DNA of 64,000 nucleotides, from assembly GCA_026874595.1 (NCBI GenBank), contig CM049306.1, positions 20,887,019-20,951,018 on the forward strand. Reading direction: 5' to 3'. Of this stretch, positions 56,845 to 64,000 are shown one piece after another. Within the stretch, counting starts at the first letter, position 1. Each line of letters starts with the position of its first letter. The notes beneath the pieces were generated by a model that did no database searches, was not told the origin of the DNA, and saw only the letters and a program-made list of their open reading frames with translations. This DNA comes from Sipunculus nudus (taxonomy: Eukaryota > Annelida > Sipuncula > Golfingiida > Sipunculidae). Position numbers and translations under genes: made by a program.

Positions 56845-59142
56845 TTTTGCCCATAAAAAACAGGTCAATGTAGGTGGCACCACAAAATCTGCAACTTCAA
56901 ATATGAGTCATGTGACCATCATTTGCACAATACTTGGTAATGCTAGCTTCTGCATTTCTGAGATTACTTTTTCAGTAAGCTTACTTGGCCAAATGACTCT
57001 TCAAATTCATGTAACTCCACTAAAATTCATCAAATGCGAACCATTAGAACAAACTTGAGAGGGCTTGCCTCTGGGATAATTTCTGTAAAATATTGAACAA
57101 CTTGGCTGGACCGTTTACATGAAGACTTTTAAAAGTTTTTCAGCTTTTTCCCTGTAATATCTAATTAAATGCAGATAGTAAAAAAATAAGCGGAATCCCA
57201 CAAAATTTTATATGTGACAGATTATTGCAAAAAATCTGGGGCTGGTAGCTCCTGCTATTCCTGAGAAATATGGGTTAATGTACAGATGACCAATGACCCC
57301 CGTACAAAAAAAGGTCAATGCAGATGGCACCACCAATACCTGAATTTCATATATGACTCATGTGACCAACAATGGCATAAAATTTGGTGATGATAGCTCC
57401 GGCCTTTTCTGAGACTGTCATTTTAGTGTGCTTTTTTGGACAGATGACTAAGTTCAACTTCCTGTAACTCGGCCAAAATTCACCGAACTTGAACCATTCG
57501 AACAAACTTGAGAGAGATGGTTTAAAAGATTATTTCTGTGAAATATTGAATAATTTGGCTTGACATTTTCGGAGGAGAAGATTTTTTAAAGGTTTTTAGC
57601 TTTTTCTCTAAAAAATCTAAGAAAATGCAAAATTTTTCAGATGGCTAATTTTTTGCATTAAATTTCATTATGCTAGCTCCAGTTGTTTTCAAAATAGTAT
57701 GGGTTAACGTACAGACGACGGACACTTCCACATCATCACATTAGCTCACAGGTTCGCTAAAAATTACTACAGATGCATACTGAATGCAAAATTATAATAC
57801 AGATACATCTCACTGATGGCAAAATCTTGAATTAAGTTGAGTATGGTTACCAATTATTTATAATCCATGTACAGCCGTCTTTATATACCCACAGAGAGCT
57901 GTATACCTGTGATTGGAAACATTGCCTGGCATGAGGAATATCTAAAATCATGAATCTACATTTTTTAAAAGCTTTTAAAAAAATATTCTTGTCAATATTA
58001 ACCATGGATATTCTGAAATCTAAATGTCTATAGAGGCATGATGCAACGGATGCTGATAAACTGATGCCAGGCTAGATGTATCTGCTTCACACAGCTAACA
58101 TATATGGTAAAATGACTCAATTCAATCTTTATAATTCAGCCAAAATTCATTCTTTGGAACCATAATAGACAATTATTATAAGAATTATTCAGGGAATTAT
58201 TCTTGTAAAATATTAAACAAATTGGCCTCAGTGGCATCAGTCAAAAATTGTTTTACAGTTTTATAACTCATATGGGAAAATACAGCAAAATGGCTAAGTT
58301 AAGCTTCCCATCACTCAACCGAAAATCACTGAACCAAAACCATTTGAACAAACTTGAATTATCAACATCGAAGGATAATTAATGTGTGAGATTTAAGAAT
58401 TTGGCCCAGTGGTTTTTGAGAAGAAGATCTTTGTAGCCTCTGAGCTAAAATCGGCTGTTACAGCATGACTAAATTTAGCCTCACATAACTCAGCCAAAAC
58501 TCACTGAACTGAGACCATTTGAACAAACTTCAGAAAGCACTGCCCTAAGCTCATTTCTGTGCGATATTAAACAATTTGGCCATATGGTTTCAGAGAAGAA
58601 GTTTTTTGTAGCCGTCAGTATGATACGGGCACTGATGACCCCCCTACAATAGAGGCCGATGCAGGTGGCGCCACCTATACCTCAAATTCAGATATGACTC
58701 ACGTGACCAACACTGGCATAAAATTTGGTGATTATAGCTTCAGCCGTTTCTGAGATTGTAATTTTAGTATGCTTTTTTCGACAATTGACTAAGTTCAACT
58801 TCCTGTAACTCGGCCAAAAATCACCGAACTTAAACCATTCGAACAAACTTGAGAAAGATTGTTCCAGGAATCATTTCTGTGAAACATTGGACAATTTGGC
58901 TGTACAGTTTCGGAGAAGAAGATTTTTTAAGTTTTTTTTTTTGCTTTTTCCCAATAAAATTTAAGACAACGCAGTTAGCCAAAAAATAAGCAAAATCCGA
59001 TTGAGTTTTTTAGATGAATAATTTTTTGCATAAAATTTCGTGATGTTAACTCTTGCCGTTTTCAAGTTAGTATGGGTTAACGAACAGACGACGGACGCCG
59101 GACGACACCACACCATCGCATAAGCTCGCAGGTTCGCTAAAA
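56845..59142 (+). mobile_element. Family E tandem-repeat elements
   Basis: Units of about 450-480 bp hold GGTGGCGCCACC or a variant (GGTGGCACCAC 56,873; GATGGCACCACC 57,322; GGTGGCGCCACC 58,665), then GACTCATGTGACCAAC, ATAAAATTTGGTGAT.ATAGCT and AACTCGGCCAAAATTCACCG, then GAACAAACTTGAGA. Two terminal tails, GACGACGGAC...CACCACACCATCGCATAA then CTCGCAGGTTCGCTAAAAA, end at about 57,763 and 59,142, so at least two elements are present, possibly nested. Non-coding. Confidence 0.7.
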
Positions 59143-59713
59143 AAGATTAGTTTCCATTATATTAGGTCATTCACCAGTGTCACGATTTTCCAAAATGAAT
59201 GTCCAATCAGTTTATTTTAAATAAGTACAAATATACAAAATTAATACCCCAATTACGACCCATTTTTAGGTACCAGAAAACAAAGATGACCACGCCAGAA
59301 TCTCATTCGACCAGAAAACAGAAAGCACTTTGCAAATGAATTTCGTAATTGTACTTTATCAATAAAATACCATTGTTACAAAACAAATATGCAAATTTTG
59401 TGAGAGGAGATCACATTATAGCGGCTCGAGTATTAGAACATGCATGTAATAAGAAATAATAAATGCTTTATTAAAGAACAACAAAAAAAGCTGCAAATGG
59501 CTACCATTTGATATCATAAATAATGATTATGGTATTTTTTGTTTAGGCATATTTGTTTCTTTATTGAACGCGGGTAAACTACTAAAGCTATGCAATATTG
59601 TTCCAAATTAAAATTGAAAGATACCAGATGAACTATACAAACTTTAATTCTTCAGTTCATGGTGACGACTGAGTTCTAATAAAATCATTTATGAATTATT
59701 ACTGACGAAAGCG

Positions 59714-59788
<75 letters not shown>

Positions 59789-60187
59789 GGATACACTCGT
59801 TAACCCTTCTTCAAGTCAGTTTTATCAGATATGGGAAGATATCATGCTGAACTCATCGCCACCAATAGCCAGGAGGAATATTCACCCCTGGCGGAGCACA
59901 TATCTAGACAGAAAGCGAAAGAAGGTTGGCGCTATGTTTAACATTTTGTTATTCCCTTTCCGTATAGAATTGATGGTTTAAAACGGTCCCGTCCATTATC
60001 AGAAACTACATTACATGGAAACCAACAGGAAATGCGTCAAGGAATACTGCATAGTTTGTTTGATACTTAAAAAAAAGTTGTGTAAATATCGCAACAATCC
60101 GCCACTGTTGTTTCACTTCCCGTTAAAAGTGGAAATGTTTGAGTAAATACTGCATAATGTGTATTTTGTATCACGGGTGAAGTTTTC
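59143..60187. other. 3' flank of the Rieske oxygenase gene; CA/TA microsatellite
   Basis: 59,717-59,784 is a (CA)n(TA)n microsatellite. On the minus strand AATAAA (plus-strand TTTATT at 59,560-59,565) could be the polyadenylation signal of the oxygenase gene. No other gene seen. Confidence 0.45.
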
Positions 60188-61116
60188 TCAAATATTTTTC
60201 AGGTAGTCTTCCTGCAGTCTCAGATGAAAATCGTGGTCTGCTAATTCCAGACGGGGAGAGTAACGGCCCCAGTCATAACCACGTGACTTTAGCCCTTTCT
60301 GCACACGTTCACATATCTCGATGTCCTCTTGCTGGACGGTCTCACTGGCCTCCAGGTTATCTTTCACCAGCTTCTCAAGTTCTTCCGGAGACGCGCTGCC
60401 GTGGTGCTTGGAATCCAAGAACCAATCAAAGACTACTGTGCAACTGTTTGGACCATCTGGGAACACGTAGTTGATATCGAGCCAAGGCCCGTAGCGGTTT
60501 AGCATCACGTTAGGGTAGATATGTGTGTACAACACTTTGCTTCCGACCCGATCTTGAGGTCGGCTGTCGTTACCTTGACCCCCTGACCCCTGGATTGAGA
60601 AACCATCGAAGAGTTCTGTTTTGTACGAGTCCAAAGAGAGTAAACCCGCAAGGGCTTTGTGAGCGTATTCCACGTGGTAACCTCCGTCAAGATAGTTGTC
60701 CACGTACACTTTCCAATTGCACTTGATTTCGTAGGATCTGTTTTCGACATGTTTCATGGTACGACTGTCTCCGAATTCGTCCATCCGCGCAGTCAAGGTA
60801 GCCAGTTTCGTGGAGAGCTCGCCAGGTGGCGCCCCTGACAGGTTGAGGAAGATCAGGGGACCCCATTCGGCCACATTAATTGGCTTCAGGCCAAATTCTT
60901 TTGCCTTAAAATCTTGGATTCCTCGCAAACGGGTGGCTTTCAACAGACGCCCATCTAAGCCATACTGCCAGCCGTGATAAGGACACGTGAAGCATTTCGT
61001 GCTTCCGTGAGCCTCCTCCGTAACCAAGGTCGCGTGATGACGACACACGTTGTAGAAAGCTCGGAGTTCCCGGTTCTCGTCACGTGCCACAATGTACGGC
61101 TCATCTCCGATGAAAC
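60188..61116 (-). CDS. Rieske non-haem iron oxygenase, choline-monooxygenase-like, last exon
   Basis: The acceptor TATTTTCAG at 61,117-61,118 and entry phase 1 fit the upstream exon and give YVTGFIGDEPYIVARDENRE. The Rieske [2Fe-2S] site is CRH...CPYH (NVCRHHATLVTEE, then CFTCPYHGWQYG). The catalytic domain has NWKVYVDNYLDGGYHVEYAH, with the two His ligands spaced H-x4-H. FDWFLD is a candidate for the region of the acidic ligand. The stop is at 60,188-60,190. The order matches plant/bacterial choline monooxygenase and related Rieske oxygenases. It is unlike the animal sterol desaturase Neverland/DAF-36, which carries a membrane anchor. Choline monooxygenase makes betaine aldehyde from choline with ferredoxin; the substrate here is inferred from family only. 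309 codons in one exon. Confidence 0.85.
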
Positions 61117-61736
61117 CTGAAAATATACTAAGATCGTAGAAACATGTGCAGTGTGCTTGGAGATATATAATGGTTTGAGTACTCGATTTGTGTCAGCAAA
61201 ATTACCTTCTATCCTAAGTTTCCTGGCAATAGTCTTTGCATCCCCTTTCCACCCTGACTTATTAGGTTTTGCAAGCTGGATAATTCCTGAAGACCTGTGA
61301 TGAGTCTGTGTATCGTACCTAGATATAGTTACAAAGACAGAACCGACATTCCAGAAGTCCAGAATGAGCAATACAAGGTGTCGAATGAAACGGACATGGG
61401 CGGTAATATCGATCAGAATATCGATCTTCTACTATCGTCTACATATTTACATGATTCTATGATTTTATCTCAATTTTCCTATCATCAGATGGAAGAATCT
61501 GAAATCACACCCGAGTTTTCTCAGTGCTTAATGGTACAACAAACCTAAATGTTTAATACTTTTTTTTAATAAATTGGGCTTAAATAACTAAAGAGCACTG
61601 TTAAGAACTATGACTGTGTGATAAGCGTGATTAGCTTAACAGGACGACCTAGAGTGAGGTTTGTAGAAAAGGTTGCGGTGAAGTCTGGACTGTATATTTT
61701 TACTTGTGCTTCGGTCGGAATGGAGTTTGGTTTTAC

Positions 61737-61846
61737 CTGTAACATAACTGCCTGGCTCTTTCAGCTGATCCCACCTACACACCGCTATCCAGTTGTTAGC
61801 AAACACTGTTTTGTTATCTATTTCTGCGAACTCATCCCAAATATAC
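61737..61846 (-). CDS. Rieske oxygenase (choline-monooxygenase-like), penultimate exon
   Basis: 110 nt. The acceptor CTGTTGTTGCAG-like tract (plus strand CTGCAACAAC) ends at 61,847 and the donor GTAAAACC starts at 61,736. Phase 2 in, phase 1 out. It encodes YIWDEFAEIDNKTVFANNW then IAVCRWDQLKEPGSYVTG, the strand region before the Rieske domain in this family (compare the 'W.....Q...PG.Y.TG' pattern). The exon starts mid-codon, so at least one more 5' exon exists on the minus strand beyond 61,847; I could not find it in the remaining 2.1 kb. Confidence 0.8.
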
Positions 61847-64000
61847 CTGCAACAACAATTAATGAAGTTCATCAGCATGGTATGGTATCAACTTTGTTTG
61901 TTTTAAATGGACTGCACAACCAGTCATTATAACTAATGCGAGGAACTTTCCGTGGTTGGGATACGAACATTCGGTAGTCTGTTGGCGTGGAGGTTCTCCG
62001 ATGAACCGGAGATAACCACTGACCTTGGACGGGCCACAACAACCGACCTAATAGCCACGACTCTGATAGGCTCTTCACCAGACTCTAATAGGCTTTTTAT
62101 TTTGACAGTTTCTATAGTCCTATCGCTTACAATATGTGCCTTGTCTGATTTTCAGGGTGCTACAAATAATATTTATTAGCCAAAGTTCACATAAATCACA
62201 GTCTCCTTATTGCAAATCACATAAGGTTTTACGCGTTTCCAATGAGATTTCACCAGGACCTCCCCTGGTTGTAAGGTAAGAAATTTCTTGGCTCAAAAGT
62301 TATAATTTGTCCCCTCTCGTTTTCAGGGTGCTCAAAGTCACATTTTTGCTAATATTTCGCAGAATATAGGCCACAGTGTCCTAATGACAGATGTCAAAGA
62401 ATACCTCACAGAATCCTCTCTGCCTTTGAAGTCTGACTTTCTAAAAACAGTTAAGATATGTGCCGTGTCCGACTTCCAAGGCGTATGGCAACGAACTAAC
62501 ACTAACCAGGAACAGAATGTTTTGTAATATTAATAATGGTTCTCACCATGAAGGTATATATTCATTTCACAGTAGGCCGTTAGTCTTGCATGCAATCAAT
62601 TTGTGCCAACCTGAAGGATAATATTCAAATTGGAGTAAATTCAATGAGCACCCTTCGGCCGAACGCACTATAAAATCACAAGTACACATTAAATCACAGT
62701 TGATTGTAGGTTAATCAGCTACGATACATACTGTGGTTCCTTTTTATTCGCCAGGGTTTTAGTTCTGCGATATTCGCGAATGGATAATAATTGCGAATAT
62801 GAAACCCTCGGGAATAAGATGTGGTATCAACTGAGATGACCTCTGAACAAAACCTAATCAGCAACCAAATCTGTGCATGATATCGAAATTGGCCCATGCA
62901 TTCAATTATTGTAAAACTTATCCATTATTGTAAAACACGCCATACTCACAGAGGCTATAGCGACTATGATACAAGTCATAAGTTACTGACTGAACCAGAA
63001 ATTAGATATGGTATTGTAGGATTCATTCTAACTTTAAAACCATAACAAATACTGCTGAATTTATAGTTTCTGGTGCATCGCGAAAAAGAAATCTTCGCGA
63101 AACGTTCAAATTAAAGAAATCGCGAAATTTCAGCCTTGTGAATATAAAGCCAACCGAAGTAAACGGGGAAATATAAAAGGATGGACGAAGAAGGAAAGAA
63201 AACGGCCAGCTCCACATTTCTCCACAAAATGTAATTAAAAAAATTAATAGTTTTCATCATATCTCCCTCACAACAAATTACTGATTCCCACTGCATTCAA
63301 CTCGGCAGAACAAACACCTCAGACAACAATCAACCCAGTATTTATATCTGCATCCAGATCCGCTGCTTTGCCTTGAGACCAACATCTTAAAATTGAAGCT
63401 GCCCATTCATCTACCTTTTGGAAAAGAATTTGCAGTTTCTGGCTTCCATGTGTATATATTAATGATCTAAGGGAAATTTTGGTTGTGAAAAGTTCTTATA
63501 ATGGCCTTCGTGAAGGATGTATTAACTTGTTTATCAACAACGTGTTTGTAATCACAGCAATGTTGACAAACGGGAAAAACATGTTACCTAAGTTGGTAGG
63601 TTGCATATATGAGGAGGTAGAAAGGTCACTTGTTGCAAAACACCATTTGGAAAGCTCTGGCTAATCTGACTTGTTGCCAGATACCCTTGTTGAATTTATT
63701 TTAATTATTTTGTCGGGCCCCACATAATATAAACACTTTGATATAAACAAAACAAGCAGTCTGTGTGCGGTGATATCCATTTTTTCTGGCCTATTTTTAT
63801 TAAAGCTTTAAGGGATTTCCTTTAGTTTATAAATGTCAGATAGGTGATTGGGCATCTTTAATTCAGTGAAATACATGTAAACTTTTTAAGATACCCTGTG
63901 CATATATAAACAGATTAAAAGACATAATGGAAACCTATATAGGTGACAAAATCATCTGACTCCGTGTACAACTTTGTTGGCGGCGATGAAAATTAAATCG
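61847..64000. other. No exon identified; degenerate repeats
   Basis: 62,170-62,470 carries diverged family C phrases (TTTCCAATGAGATTTCACC-AGGACCTCC; CAGAATATAGGCC). 62,740-62,820 and 63,060-63,130 have TTCGCGAAT/ATCGCGAAA motifs like a common invertebrate MITE, without clear ends. The 5' exon of the oxygenase may be here or beyond the window. No other coding content recognised. Confidence 0.4.

Noticed and set aside
60283-60977. Plus-strand frames opposite the Rieske oxygenase
   Set aside because: They are antisense shadows of a well-supported coding exon.

Overview
The window looks like nuclear DNA of a marine invertebrate animal, most likely a mollusc or another lophotrochozoan. This placing is an inference: it rests on spliced genes with GT-AG introns, long introns filled with tandem-repeat-bearing elements, many TIR elements, microsatellites and the gene set. 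Four host genes can be supported. (1) A single-exon ankyrin-repeat/SOCS-box protein (19,444-22,224, +). (2) An MFSD3-type major facilitator transporter in four exons on the minus strand (47,770 to 28,444), whose splice phases all agree and give a 529-residue product. (3) A TMEM151-like membrane protein (53,524-54,468, +). (4) The 3' part of a Rieske non-haem iron oxygenase of the choline-monooxygenase type (61,846 to 60,188, -), with its N-terminal exon(s) not found.

Layout. 1-8.1 kb: a decayed hAT-type transposase running off the left edge, a 561-bp Mutator-like non-autonomous element with a 9-bp target duplication, and a broken Ty3/gypsy-like fossil split by a 4.0-kb element made mostly of a satellite array. 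9-15 kb: further repeat elements and a probable solo LTR. 17-28 kb: the ankyrin/SOCS gene and two MITEs, with the MFSD3 3' end facing it. 28.4-47.8 kb: MFSD3, whose introns are packed with repeats. 48-53 kb: AT-rich repeats. 53.5-54.5 kb: the TMEM151-like gene. 55-59 kb: tandem-repeat elements. 60-62 kb: the Rieske oxygenase.

Most notable observations. The 3' 64 nt of MFSD3 exon 3, with its GTAAGT splice donor, has been amplified into an array of about 18 further copies in the next intron, each separated by a CA/TG dinucleotide run. Transposon ends sit within about 15-40 bp of three other MFSD3 splice sites. The 4-kb element at 3.4-7.4 kb carries about 23 clusters of nuclear-receptor half-sites (AGGTCA), including DR1 and TCAAGGTCA arrangements, on a dimeric repeat of about 145 + 143 bp. 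At least four otherwise different repeat families share a 12-bp palindrome, GGTGGCGCCACC, repeated about every 130-150 bp. MFSD3 intron 2 holds a nested stack of such elements that I read as four levels deep.

The four host genes show no sign of acting in one pathway: a Cul5-type E3 adaptor, a transporter, a small membrane protein and an oxygenase. I saw no convincing tRNA or rRNA gene and no CRISPR array. Intergenic stretches are listed with what can be seen in them.
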